A stretch of 64,000 nucleotides of DNA from Streptomyces meridianus (GCF_023703325.1 NZ_JAMQGM010000029.1:124001-188000); one strand, 5' to 3'. Counted from the first letter of the stretch, positions 7,738 through 16,072 are shown. Program-made: numbers and translations. Notes: a model not told the origin generated them from the sequence alone.

Positions 7738-8952
7738 CTACTCGTCGTCCAGGCAGGTGCGGAGCGCTGCCACGAAGTCGTCGATCTGCTGCGGTGTCCG
7801 GAAGGGGGCGACCGTGACCCGGAAGCGCTCGGCTCCCTGGGCGACGGACGGGAAGTTGATCGGCTGCACGTAGATGCCGAACTCGTCCAGCAGGCGCTGG
7901 GAGACGCGCTTGACGCGCATGTCGCCCGGCACCAGCACGGGGACGAGGTGGCTGTCGGCGTCGATGAAGTCGATGTGCGCGTCGTGCAGCGCCGCGCGCA
8001 TGCGCCGGGCGTTCTCCAGCAGGTTCCTGCGCAGTTCCGACCCGGCGGTGCCCTGGACGATGTCCAGGCTGCGCAGCGTGGCGTCGAGAGTGGAGCACGG
8101 AATGCTGGTGGTGAAAATGAAGCCGGGGGCGTGGGAACGCACGAAGTCGAGTGCGCTGTCGGGCCCGGTCACGTATCCGCCCAGGGTTCCGAGCGCCTTC
8201 GCGAAAACGCCCTGAACGAAGGTCGGCCGGCTCTCCCCGATCTCCTCGCAGATTCCCGCTCCGGTGGGTCCGCTGACTCCGATGGCGTGCGTCTCGTCCA
8301 GGTACGTCAGCGCGTTGTACCGTTCCGCGAGATCACAGATTTCGGAGATCGGTGCGATGTCGCCGTCCATCGAGTAGACCGACTCGAAGACGATGAGTTT
8401 CGGCTGTTCCAGCGGGTACTGGGCCAGCATTTCCTCGAGGGCGGCGACGTCGTTGTGCGGGAACACGTGCTTCTCGTTGCCCGAGACGCGGATGCCCTCG
8501 ATCAGCGATCGGTGATTGAACCCGTCGGAGAACACCACCAGTTCGGGCGTCGCCCTGAGAAGTGTCGACAGCGTCTCGAAGTTGGCGACGTATCCGCTGG
8601 TGAAGATGAGTGCGCGGGCCTTGTGGTGCCAGCCGGCGATCCGGCTCTCCAGCTCCACGTGCGCCTCACTGGTGCCCGCGATGTTGCGGGAACCCCCGTT
8701 CCCGGTGCCGTGGCGGAGCGTCGAGGAGATCTGCGCCTCGATGACCTCCGGGTTCTGGCTCATGCCCAGGTAGTCGTTGCTGCACCACACCTGGATCCGC
8801 CGTCCCATGTGAAGGGCGTGGCCGGGGTCGTCCGCAAGATGGGAACAGGGAATGAACGTCCGGTACAGGCCGGTGTCCTTGAGATGGGCGAGGTTTTCCT
8901 CGATCGCGTCGAATGCTGATCGCGGTTGCGTGGTTATCGGCAACGCGGACAT
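7738..8952 (-). CDS. 5-aminolevulinate synthase-like PLP alpha-oxoamine synthase
   Basis: A 404-residue alpha-oxoamine synthase that is closer to 5-aminolevulinate synthase than to BioF: VWCSNDYLGM (55-64), ESVYSMDGDIAP (190-201), YLDETHAIG (217-225), the PLP lysine at 252 in FAKALG and APGFIFTTS (275-283). These enzymes condense an acyl-CoA with glycine or another amino acid, losing CO2, to give an alpha-aminoketone. Of the residues that hold the succinyl carboxylate in Rhodobacter ALAS, Arg31 (YRTF), Asn90 and Ile91 are kept and the Thr is Ser88. AGGAG six bases upstream fixes the start at 8952; a longer GTG start at 9012 lacks a site. Streptomyces normally make ALA from glutamyl-tRNA, so this copy is probably for secondary metabolism. 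Confidence 0.9.
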   Translation of the reverse strand: MSALPITTQPRSAFDAIEENLAHLKDTGLYRTFIPCSHLADDPGHALHMGRRIQVWCSNDYLGMSQNPEVIEAQISSTLRHGTGNGGSRNIAGTSEAHVELESRIAGWHHKARALIFTSGYVANFETLSTLLRATPELVVFSDGFNHRSLIEGIRVSGNEKHVFPHNDVAALEEMLAQYPLEQPKLIVFESVYSMDGDIAPISEICDLAERYNALTYLDETHAIGVSGPTGAGICEEIGESRPTFVQGVFAKALGTLGGYVTGPDSALDFVRSHAPGFIFTTSIPCSTLDATLRSLDIVQGTAGSELRRNLLENARRMRAALHDAHIDFIDADSHLVPVLVPGDMRVKRVSQRLLDEFGIYVQPINFPSVAQGAERFRVTVAPFRTPQQIDDFVAALRTCLDDE

Positions 8953-9002
8953 GCGTCTCCTGTAATCGCTTTTGGCTTGACGAGATGACCTGCTGGAGGC
9001 GA

Positions 9003-9149
9003 TCAGCCCCACTGTGAGTCGTCCGGCCGGGCGGAGACGCCGGGTGCCGCCGCGTTCTCGTGGTCGCCGCAGCGGGAAGCGGCGGAGCAGCTGAGAGCGG
9101 TCACCGTGAACGAACCAGCGAATTCGAGGAGAGCTTTTCTCTTCGGCAT
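9003..9149 (-). CDS. Candidate 48-residue peptide at the head of the operon
   Basis: A short open frame of 48 codons, ATG 9149 to TGA 9003, lies 50 bases before the ALAS-like gene and in the same direction. AGGGGG stands about nine bases upstream of the ATG. The peptide starts MPKRKALLEF, has a hydrophobic stretch to about residue 20, two Cys (21 and 27), an Ala/Pro/Ser-rich middle and ends DDSQWG. GC3 is roughly 80 percent and is higher in the second half, as in real Streptomyces genes. It could be a precursor peptide, a small secreted or lipid-modified protein (no clean lipobox), or a leader that is not functional. I cannot assign a function. Confidence 0.45.
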   Translation of the reverse strand: MPKRKALLEFAGSFTVTALSCSAASRCGDHENAAAPGVSARPDDSQWG

Positions 9150-9285
9150 TTCGTCATCCCCCTGGTGAAAGTGGCAGGCCGTCAGTCGGGCCGTGCACCA
9201 GAGGAATCATGCAGGCGCAGACGTCTCCGTGGTGACCGGATGGTGCCTCATAATCCTGCAATACGAGTAGTTGAAGGAAGGTTAT
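9150..9285. promoter_or_regulatory. Divergent promoter region of the cluster
   Basis: This 136-base gap separates the minus-strand biosynthetic operon from the plus-strand LuxR gene, so it should hold both promoters and the regulator's operator. It is slightly more A+T-rich than its surroundings near 9245-9285. I do not see a clear palindrome or a -35/-10 pair that I would defend. Confidence 0.4.
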
Positions 9286-10272
9286 ATGTGTACGGATCCA
9301 GACATAACCTGCCAAGAGCTCACCTTCGAGGTGTGCGAAGAAGGCCTGAGCCTGTACGCGCGCATCCTGAGCGGTGAGTCGTACGAAGGCGAATGCCCCT
9401 CATGCCTGCTCTCACTCGGTCTCGTCTGCCGGTCGAGCGACGGCATGCTCGCGCCCTTAACCCCCGGTGTGGCCAGCGGGAGGACGCTGAGGCCGATGGA
9501 GGCGGCAATGGAGGCGCAGCAGAACTCCCTCGCTCTGGCCCGCGCCTCGCTGCACCGGGCCGAGGAGGTCTACCGGACGGTGTACCGGACCAACTCCGCC
9601 CAGGTCCGCACCATCACCGGCGCCGACGTCATCAGCGTCACCATCCGCTCGGTCGTGGACTCCTGCCGCACCGAACTGCTGACGGCGCAACCCGGGGGCG
9701 GCCGGCCCGAGGAGCTCCTGGAACGGGCTCTGACCAGCGACCTGGCAGCGCTCCGGCGGGACGTACGGCAGCGGACCATTTACCAGCACACCGTCCGTTC
9801 GCACGGTCCGACCCTCCACTACATCGAGCAGGTCTGCGCCGCCGGAGCCGAAGTCCGCACTCTGGAGGAGGTCTTCGACCGCCTGATCGTGTGCGACCGG
9901 AAGATCGCCTTCATCCCCGATCCCCATGAGGAGCGACGGTCCGTGGCCCTCGCCGTCGAGCACCCCGGGATGATCCGCTATCTCGTCGGCATCTTCGACC
10001 ACGCCTGGGAACGCGCGACGCCGCTCCTGCACGAGCCCACGGAACATCGTCCTCCGCTGCTGACGGACCAGAACCGCAGGGCCGTCCTCCAGCTCATGGT
10101 GAACGGGTACACGGACGAAACCATCGCCGGACGGCTCGGGATGAGCACCAGGACCGTGGCCACCCACGTCAGGAAGGCATCCGAACTGCTGGGCAGCCGC
10201 AGTCGCGCCCAGCTCGCCTATCTGATCGCCAAGACGGGCGTCCTCGAGGACGCCACGGCGACGGCGCCCTGA
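9286..10272 (+). CDS. LuxR-family regulator with a TTA codon
   Basis: A 328-residue transcriptional regulator with a C-terminal LuxR/GerE helix-turn-helix (about 265-320, with NGYTDETIAGRLGMS and TVATHVRKASELLG). The N-terminal two thirds resemble the TrmB-like winged-helix plus phospholipase-D-like region common in Streptomyces LuxR orphans. ATG 9286 is preferred over the in-frame TTG at 9271 because GAAGGAAGG lies just before it. Codon 58 is TTA (9457-9459, in frame), the rare leucine codon read by the bldA tRNA, so translation should be delayed to development. It is divergent from the operon and is the obvious pathway-specific activator. Confidence 0.88.
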   Translation: MCTDPDITCQELTFEVCEEGLSLYARILSGESYEGECPSCLLSLGLVCRSSDGMLAPLTPGVASGRTLRPMEAAMEAQQNSLALARASLHRAEEVYRTVYRTNSAQVRTITGADVISVTIRSVVDSCRTELLTAQPGGGRPEELLERALTSDLAALRRDVRQRTIYQHTVRSHGPTLHYIEQVCAAGAEVRTLEEVFDRLIVCDRKIAFIPDPHEERRSVALAVEHPGMIRYLVGIFDHAWERATPLLHEPTEHRPPLLTDQNRRAVLQLMVNGYTDETIAGRLGMSTRTVATHVRKASELLGSRSRAQLAYLIAKTGVLEDATATAP

Positions 10273-10302
10273 AGCGTTCGCCCGGGGAGCGGCGCCCGCC
10301 CG

Positions 10303-10331
10303 GCCGCCCGGCGGTTTCGGTGCCGGGCGGC
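10303..10331 (+). terminator. Hairpin after the LuxR gene
   Basis: A perfect 10-bp inverted repeat, GCCGCCCGGC and GCCGGGCGGC, with a 9-base loop begins 30 bases after the LuxR stop. There is no long T tract, as is usual in Streptomyces. The rest of the gap to 10578 shows no gene that I can support. Confidence 0.55.
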
Positions 10332-10578
10332 GAAGTCCCTTCCGTACAGGGAAGCCGGACCCTGCGGAACGGGCTGAACCGACCGCCGCGACAGGCCCAC
10401 CCCCCTTCGGCTCCGTGCCGGGAGCCGCGTGCACACGACGGAAGCCGGGCCGGCGCGCGACCTTTCCTCCGACGCCCTCGGATTCCCGTGCCCGGCGGGC
10501 ACTTGCCCCGGCCACGGAATCGTGCCCGTCGCCGCGCCGGGTGTCCGAGAGGGCGGATCACCGGTAGAAGTGAGCCTC

Positions 10579-11955
10579 ATGAACGAGTCGTTCGACGAGC
10601 TGCTGCCGGCCACACGCCGCGCGCTCCACCACCGGATCGCCGTGGCGCAGGCCGACGGCAGGGCCCCTTCTCTCGTGGGTGCGGTGATCAGGGAGGGTCG
10701 CACCGTCTGGACCGGTTCCCGCGGACGGACGGGGGAGCGCGAACCGGACGGCGACACCCAGTACCGCATCGGCTCGATCACGAAGACCTTCACCGCCGTG
10801 CTCGTCCTCCGGCTGCGCGACGAGGGCCTGCTCGACCTCTCCGACCCGCTGGAGCGGCACCTGCCGGGCACGGCGGTCGACGGGGTGACGATCGCACAAT
10901 TGCTCGCCCACACCTCGGGCATCGCGGCGGAATCGCCCGGCCCGTGGTGGGAGCGGACGCCGGGGGCGCTGCGCCCGGAGCTGGCCGATGTGCTCGGTGA
11001 GGCGCCGCTGCTGCACCCGCCGGGCCTGCTGCACCACTACTCGAACCCCGGTTACACGCTCCTCGGGGCCCTGGTGGAGCGGCTCCGAGGCCGGCCGTGG
11101 GACGCGGTGCTGCGGCAGGAGGTGCTGGAACCGCTGGGGATGGAGCGGACTTCGGTCGACGCCGAGGCACCGCACGCCGACGGCTGGGCGGTTCACCCCT
11201 GGGCCGATGTGCTGCTCCCGGAGCCACTGGAGGACCTGGGGCTGATGGGGCCCGCGGGCACGCTGTGGTCGACGTCGGACGACCTCGGGCGATGGGCGCA
11301 CTTCCTGGCCGAGGGGGACGACCGGGTGTTGTGCGCGGCCTCCGTGGCCGGGATGAGGACCCCCGCGGCGCCACCCGCCGACGGGTCCTGGGACGCCGGC
11401 TACGGCCTGGGCCTGCAGCTGATGCGGAAGGACGGACGGACGCTGGCGGGCCACACCGGTTCACTCCCGGGTTTCCTCGCGGCCGCCTGGCTGAGTCCGG
11501 AAGACGGGCTGGCCGCCGTCGTCCTGGCCAACACCACCTCGGGCGTCCCGGTCGGCGCTCTCGCCGCCGACCTGGTGTCCCTCACCGCCGCGCACGAACC
11601 GCTGATTCCCCCGGCATGGACACCGTCGGCCGGGCCCGCGCCCGACCCGGAGCTGCTGGCGCTGACCGGATCCTGGTACTGGGGGCCGACGCCGTTCGTG
11701 CTGCGCCTGGACCGGGGGAGCGGCCTGGAACTGGCGGCACTGACCGGAACTTCCCGCGCGTCGCGTTTCCGGCCTTCCGCGGACGGCACCTGGACCGGGC
11801 TCGACGGCTACTACCGGGGCGAGGTGCTGCGGGTCGTCCGGGGCGACGACGGGGAGGTGAGCCACCTCGATCTGGGCTCCTTCGTCTTCACCCGTCGGCC
11901 CTACGATGCCGCCGCACCGGTGCCCGGCGGCGTCGACCCGGACGGGTGGCGGTAG
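10579..11955 (+). CDS. Serine hydrolase, class C beta-lactamase / DD-peptidase fold
   Basis: A 458-residue penicillin-binding-protein-like serine hydrolase. The catalytic motifs are in order: SITK (SxxK, in GSITKTF, about 74-77), YSN (YxN, in HHYSNPGY) and HTG (in GHTGSLPG). About 110 extra C-terminal residues form the lipocalin-like tail of many family members. No signal peptide is visible from the ATG at 10579; a GTG nine bases earlier is also possible. Such proteins act as esterases, amidases or peptidases, and the sequence does not say which. It follows the LuxR gene by 306 bases with a hairpin between, so it is probably separate from the cluster. Confidence 0.85.
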   Translation: MNESFDELLPATRRALHHRIAVAQADGRAPSLVGAVIREGRTVWTGSRGRTGEREPDGDTQYRIGSITKTFTAVLVLRLRDEGLLDLSDPLERHLPGTAVDGVTIAQLLAHTSGIAAESPGPWWERTPGALRPELADVLGEAPLLHPPGLLHHYSNPGYTLLGALVERLRGRPWDAVLRQEVLEPLGMERTSVDAEAPHADGWAVHPWADVLLPEPLEDLGLMGPAGTLWSTSDDLGRWAHFLAEGDDRVLCAASVAGMRTPAAPPADGSWDAGYGLGLQLMRKDGRTLAGHTGSLPGFLAAAWLSPEDGLAAVVLANTTSGVPVGALAADLVSLTAAHEPLIPPAWTPSAGPAPDPELLALTGSWYWGPTPFVLRLDRGSGLELAALTGTSRASRFRPSADGTWTGLDGYYRGEVLRVVRGDDGEVSHLDLGSFVFTRRPYDAAAPVPGGVDPDGWR

Positions 11956-12091
11956 GGGAACCTGCCGCCGATGTGGTCGCGTTGCCCGGTTCCACGTCGA
12001 ACGTGCCGCCCGTGGCCCCGGGCGAACCCGGGGCGGGCCCGGCGGCCTGCGCAGCGCCTGCGCCGGCGGCAGGGCCGTGCCGGGGCGGTTG

Positions 12092-12544
12092 TCAGAGCGC
12101 CAGTTTGAAGCCGATGTGCGATCCGGTGAAGCCGAGTCGCTCGTAGAACCGGTGTGCGTCCACGCGGGTCGCGTCCGAGGTCAGCTGCACCAACCGGCAG
12201 TTGCGCCGCCGGGATTCGTCCACGGCCCAGGCGATCAGCTCGGTGCCGAGCCCGCTGCCCCGTTCGTCGCCGTGCACCCGGACTGCCTCGATGACCGAAC
12301 GCGTCGCTCCCCGGCGGGAGAGCCCGGGGATGATCGTGAGCTGGAGTGTGCCGACGACGCGTCCGCCGCGCGCGGCCACCGTCAGGTACTGGTTCGGGTC
12401 GTCCGTGAGCCGCTCGAGCGCCTCGAGGTACGGGGAGAGGTCGCCGGGGGACTCCCGCTGGGAGCCCAGCGGATCGTCGGCCAGCATGCCCACGATCGCG
12501 GGAACGTCGTCGGCGGTCGCCGGACGGATGTCGAGGTCGGTCAT
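12092..12544 (-). CDS. GNAT acetyltransferase (150 aa)
   Basis: A single-domain GNAT N-acetyltransferase. The acetyl-CoA loop is the DERGSGLGTELI stretch (R/Q-x-x-G-x-G/A) and the C-terminal HRFYERLGF is the usual strand and helix ending. The start MTDLDIRPAT at 12544 gives normal family length, while the frame upstream overlaps the promoter of the divergent HAD gene. It is convergent with the serine hydrolase. Substrate unknown. Confidence 0.85.
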   Translation of the reverse strand: MTDLDIRPATADDVPAIVGMLADDPLGSQRESPGDLSPYLEALERLTDDPNQYLTVAARGGRVVGTLQLTIIPGLSRRGATRSVIEAVRVHGDERGSGLGTELIAWAVDESRRRNCRLVQLTSDATRVDAHRFYERLGFTGSHIGFKLAL

Positions 12545-12698
12545 GACCGGAATCCTAGGGACGTCGCGCACGGCGAGGAGGCCGAAGGGGACTTCCGGGC
12601 TCCGGTCCCGGTTCGCGACGGGCGGCGGCACCCGGGTGCGGTCCCGGGCCGGGCGGCGCATCGGCCCGGAGGAGCGGGCCGGCGCCTACGCTCCCTCC

Positions 12699-13421
12699 AT
12701 GCCGAAACTCCATCTCTTCGACCTCGACGGCACGTTGATGTACGGATCCGCTGCCCCCGTGGAGATCTCACGCCAACTCGGGCTCTCCGACGAGGTGGCG
12801 GTCATCGAGCGGGGGTTCGCCCGCGGCGAGCTGACGCCTCACCAGGTTGCCGAGGGACTGTGCGCCCTGTGGTCGGAGCTGACCGAGGCCCATGTGCGGG
12901 CTGCATTCGAGGGGGCGCCGTGGCTGACCGGCATCCGTGAGGTGTGGGCCGAGATCGCGGATGCCGGAGACTATTGCGCCGTGGTGTCGCTGTCCCCGGA
13001 TTTCTTCGTGAACCGCTTGCTGGAGTGGGGCGCTCACGATGCCCGCGGTTCGCGTTTCCCGGAAGTCCCTTTCCGCGATCCCGTTGATCCCGCCGGGATC
13101 CTCTCGTCCGCTGCGAAAGTGAAGATCGCCGAAGAGTTGTGCACCCGATTCAGGGTGACCACGGCGGATTGCATTGCCTACGGTGATTCTCTTTCCGACG
13201 TGGATCTTTTCGCGGCCGTCCCGCTCTCCGTTGCCGTGAACGGCGACCGGCACGTGAGTTCACTCGCCTCGTGCGCCTACCGCGGGCGTGATCTTCGCGA
13301 GGTTTATGAACTCGCCGGTAACCATGTACGTGACTCTCGGAAGGGGTTCGGTCGCCCACACGCTCCCGCGGGTTCAGCGGCCGGAGAATTTCCCGGGACG
13401 GCAATCGGGCATCGGAAATGA
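12699..13421 (+). CDS. HAD-IB (SerB-like) phosphatase
   Basis: A 240-residue HAD-superfamily phosphatase. Motif I is FDLDGTLMYG (residues 6-15), motif II the Ser in VVSLSP, motif III the Lys of AAKVKIAEEL, and motif IV GDSLSDVDLF, all of the phosphoserine-phosphatase (HAD-IB) type. Codon use shifts: from about 12960 to 13340 many codons end in T or A, so the second half is poorer in GC3 than its neighbours, which may point to acquired DNA. The ATG at 12699 is chosen because it directly precedes motif I. Substrate unknown. Confidence 0.82.
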   Translation: MPKLHLFDLDGTLMYGSAAPVEISRQLGLSDEVAVIERGFARGELTPHQVAEGLCALWSELTEAHVRAAFEGAPWLTGIREVWAEIADAGDYCAVVSLSPDFFVNRLLEWGAHDARGSRFPEVPFRDPVDPAGILSSAAKVKIAEELCTRFRVTTADCIAYGDSLSDVDLFAAVPLSVAVNGDRHVSSLASCAYRGRDLREVYELAGNHVRDSRKGFGRPHAPAGSAAGEFPGTAIGHRK

Positions 13422-13777
13422 AGGGTTTCAGGATGTGATCGGAACGGGTCTTGTGGATTCGTCCGGGACCGGTATGGTCTAATCCGGTTCGGTTGTGGTG
13501 CGCTGCTGCTGAACCGGGGCGTCATGAGGAAGTGCACCGCCGAACGGGGACACGGAGTCGTGGACCGGGCTTCCGGCACCGGCCCGCCGTGTGCACGCAG
13601 AGCATGCCGCCGCCAGGGGAACGGTGGCCCACGGCGGACGGGCGTGTGATCCGCCGCATGCCACCCGCGGGGGTTGCTCCCGCCTGCCAGGGGAAGCAGG
13701 CGGAACGGGAGAGCAACGGCACATTCCGGATACGCAAGTGTTGACCGAATCTGAGGATGTTCGAGGCGAGGCAGATC
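13422..13777 (+). other. Intergenic region before the flavohaemoprotein gene
   Basis: About 350 bases without a gene I would support; open frames here are short, arginine-rich and differ in composition from the neighbours. It should carry the promoter of the flavohaemoprotein gene. I do not recognise an operator. Confidence 0.4.
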
Positions 13778-15229
13778 ATGGACGCTCCGACCACTACGTC
13801 GTCCGACGGCGGCTCCGGCGGCGACGGCTTCGGCAGTGGCAGCTGGTTCACGCCGGTGCATCGGTTGCACGAGACGGCCGCGGACGGCCGGAACAGCCAG
13901 GACCCCCAGCACCGCCGGGACGACGGCCGGGAGCAGTCGGCGGCGGCCGACGACTCGTGGTTCACCCGCAGCCACACGCCGCCCCCCGCGGCGTCTGCGT
14001 CCGCTCCCGACCGGGACGCGACGGCGGACCCCACCGGCGGCTCGCCGTACTTCCAGCCCCGTCCCGCGTCGACCGCGGACCGTGGGCCCTCCCCCGACGC
14101 GATCCTGATCCGGCGCACCCTCGAAGAGATCGAGCCCATCTCCGACAAGGTCACGTCGTACTTCTACGCGCTGGTCTTCCTCCGGTACCCGCAGCTGAGG
14201 GACATGTTCCCGGTGGCGATGGACACCCAGCGCGACCGGCTGTTCAAGGCCCTGCTCACCGCCGGCCGGCACGCCGACGACACCGGGCGGCTCACCGAGT
14301 ACCTGAGCCAGCTGGGCCGCGGACACCGTAAGTACGGCACCCTGCCCGACCACTACCCGGCCATCGGCGAGTGCCTGATCGGAGCCCTGGCCCAGTACGC
14401 GTCCCGGACATGGAGCGCCGAGACCGAAGCCGCCTGGGTCCGGGCCTACACCACGATCTCCCAGATCATGATCGACGCCGCCGCGCAGGACGAGCAGCAC
14501 ACCCCGCCGTGGTGGGAGGCGGAGGTGGTCGCGCACGAACGCCGGACCTCCGACATCGCGGTCGTCACGGTCCGCCCCGACCAGCCGTACCCGTTCCGGG
14601 CCGGTCAGTACGCCTCGCTCGAGACGCCCTGGTGGCCGCGCGTCTGGCGCAACTACTCCTTCTCCTGCGCCCCCCGGCCCGACGGTCTGCTCTCCTTCCA
14701 CGTGAAGGCCGTTCCGGCGGGCTGGGTGTCGAATGCCCTGGTGCACCGGGCCAGCCCCGGTGACGTGATCCGGCTCGGCCCCCCGGGCGGATCCATGACG
14801 GTGGACCACAGCACCGACAACGGGCTGCTCTGCCTGGGCGGCGGGACCGGCATCGCCCCCATCAAGGCCCTGGTGGAGGAGGTGGCCGAGCACGGGCGCC
14901 AACGGCCCGTCGAAGTCTTCTACGGCGCACGCAGCGACCACGACCTGTACGACATCGACACCATGAAGCGCCTGGAGCGCGCGCACTCCTGGCTCTCGGT
15001 GCGCCCGGTGGTCTCCGAGCGCCGGGAGATCGGCGCCGGCACCCGTTTCCCCCAGGCCGTCCTCCAGTACGGCCCGTGGAACGCGTACGACGCCTATCTG
15101 TCCGGACCGCCCGGGATGATCCGCAGCGGCGTGGACACCCTGGTCGGTGTCGGCATACCGTCGCATCGGATCCGGCACGACGCCTTCGAGGAGTTCGCCG
15201 GCGCGGGGACCTCGAGTACGTACGAGTGA
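13778..15229 (+). CDS. Flavohaemoprotein-like globin / ferredoxin reductase
   Basis: A globin fused to an FAD- and NAD(P)H-binding reductase, the layout of nitric oxide dioxygenase Hmp. The globin covers roughly 110-240 with the proximal His in GRGHRKYG; the reductase has RNYSFSCAP (FAD) and LCLGGGTGIAPI (NAD). Unlike Hmp, it has about 105 disordered Ser/Asp/Pro-rich residues before the globin, giving 483 residues against about 400. ATG 13778 has GAGGCGAGG upstream; ATG 13757 is an alternative. It probably detoxifies NO or acts as a redox sensor. The next gene, for an FMN-type protein, is almost contiguous. Confidence 0.85.
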   Translation: MDAPTTTSSDGGSGGDGFGSGSWFTPVHRLHETAADGRNSQDPQHRRDDGREQSAAADDSWFTRSHTPPPAASASAPDRDATADPTGGSPYFQPRPASTADRGPSPDAILIRRTLEEIEPISDKVTSYFYALVFLRYPQLRDMFPVAMDTQRDRLFKALLTAGRHADDTGRLTEYLSQLGRGHRKYGTLPDHYPAIGECLIGALAQYASRTWSAETEAAWVRAYTTISQIMIDAAAQDEQHTPPWWEAEVVAHERRTSDIAVVTVRPDQPYPFRAGQYASLETPWWPRVWRNYSFSCAPRPDGLLSFHVKAVPAGWVSNALVHRASPGDVIRLGPPGGSMTVDHSTDNGLLCLGGGTGIAPIKALVEEVAEHGRQRPVEVFYGARSDHDLYDIDTMKRLERAHSWLSVRPVVSERREIGAGTRFPQAVLQYGPWNAYDAYLSGPPGMIRSGVDTLVGVGIPSHRIRHDAFEEFAGAGTSSTYE

Positions 15230-15246
15230 GGGTGGAGAACGCAGGG

Positions 15247-16029
15247 ATGTTGGACGAGGCCGAGCACGGCGATGGCGCACCGGCAGGCCACGCCCGCCCC
15301 GGCAGCGAGGGTGAGCACGACCTCCAGGAGCGCATGGGCACCGCCGACCGGGCCACCAAGTTCTACAACGCGCAGGTCCTGGACCGGCTGAACAGCAGGA
15401 TGCAGGAGTTCGCCGCCCGCCAGGAGATGTTCTTCCTGTCCACCGCGGACTCGCGCGGCGAGTGCGACAGCTCGTTCCGGGCCGGACCGCCCGGCTTCCT
15501 GCAGGTGCTGGACGCCCGCACTCTCGCCTATCCCGAGTACCGGGGCAACGGTGTCCTCGCCAGCCTCGGGAACATCGAGGAGAACCCGCACCTCGGCATC
15601 CTGATGATCGATTTCCTCCAGGACCGGATCGGCCTGCACGTGAACGGCACCGCCCGGATCGTGCCCGACGAGCAGATGCGCATCGACCACCCCGGTCTGC
15701 CCCAGGACCCGGTGCCCGGCCGGCGGGCCCTGGTCTGGGTCGTCGTCGGGGTCGAAGAGGCCTACATCCACTGCGCGAAGCACATACCTCAGTTGCAGAA
15801 GGCGGATCCGGACAAGCGCGGCCGGCAGGCCTGGGGAACCGACGACCACCGGCGCAAGGGCGGTGACTTCTTCGGAGCCGCGGCCGAGGCGCGGGACCGT
15901 CAGCCGTACCGCAGGCCGCCGAAGCAGGACCCCGGGGAGTGGCGCGCGGAGGCGGAGCGCTTCGTCCGACGTGCGGAGAGCCGCGCGGAGAAAGCCGCCA
16001 CGCGGCCGTTCCGCGGCTGGTTCGGCTGA
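15247..16029 (+). CDS. Pyridoxamine-phosphate-oxidase-like FMN protein
   Basis: A 260-residue protein with the split beta-barrel of pyridoxamine 5'-phosphate oxidase and related FMN enzymes. The core (about 45-190) includes MFFLSTADSRGECDSSFRAG and the YPEYRGNG segment, which fit FMN binding, and ends with an Arg-rich tail. A GTG at 15226 would overlap the preceding stop as GTGA and add seven residues; the ATG at 15247 has GGTGGAG upstream. It is almost certainly co-transcribed with the flavohaemoprotein, so a role in handling reactive nitrogen species is plausible but not shown. Confidence 0.8.
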   Translation: MLDEAEHGDGAPAGHARPGSEGEHDLQERMGTADRATKFYNAQVLDRLNSRMQEFAARQEMFFLSTADSRGECDSSFRAGPPGFLQVLDARTLAYPEYRGNGVLASLGNIEENPHLGILMIDFLQDRIGLHVNGTARIVPDEQMRIDHPGLPQDPVPGRRALVWVVVGVEEAYIHCAKHIPQLQKADPDKRGRQAWGTDDHRRKGGDFFGAAAEARDRQPYRRPPKQDPGEWRAEAERFVRRAESRAEKAATRPFRGWFG

Positions 16030-16031
16030 GC

Positions 16032-16050
16032 GCCGGCCGCCCCGGCCGGC
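16032..16050. terminator. Hairpin between convergent genes
   Basis: A 7-bp G+C stem (GCCGGCC and GGCCGGC) with a five-base loop lies in the short gap between two convergent genes and may end both transcripts. Confidence 0.35.
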
Positions 16051-16072
16051 CTGCGCCGCCCGTTTCCGGGAT

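Noticed and set aside
8953..9012. N-terminal 20-residue extension of the ALAS-like protein from GTG 9012
   Set aside because: AGGAG at the right distance supports ATG 8952, and the extension has no match to ALAS proteins.
1..10272. C5N (aminohydroxycyclopentenone) pathway as the product of the ALAS-like enzyme
   Set aside because: No AsuD1-type amide synthetase is seen and the adenylating enzyme is of the PaaK/LuxE type; not excluded for genes beyond the left edge.
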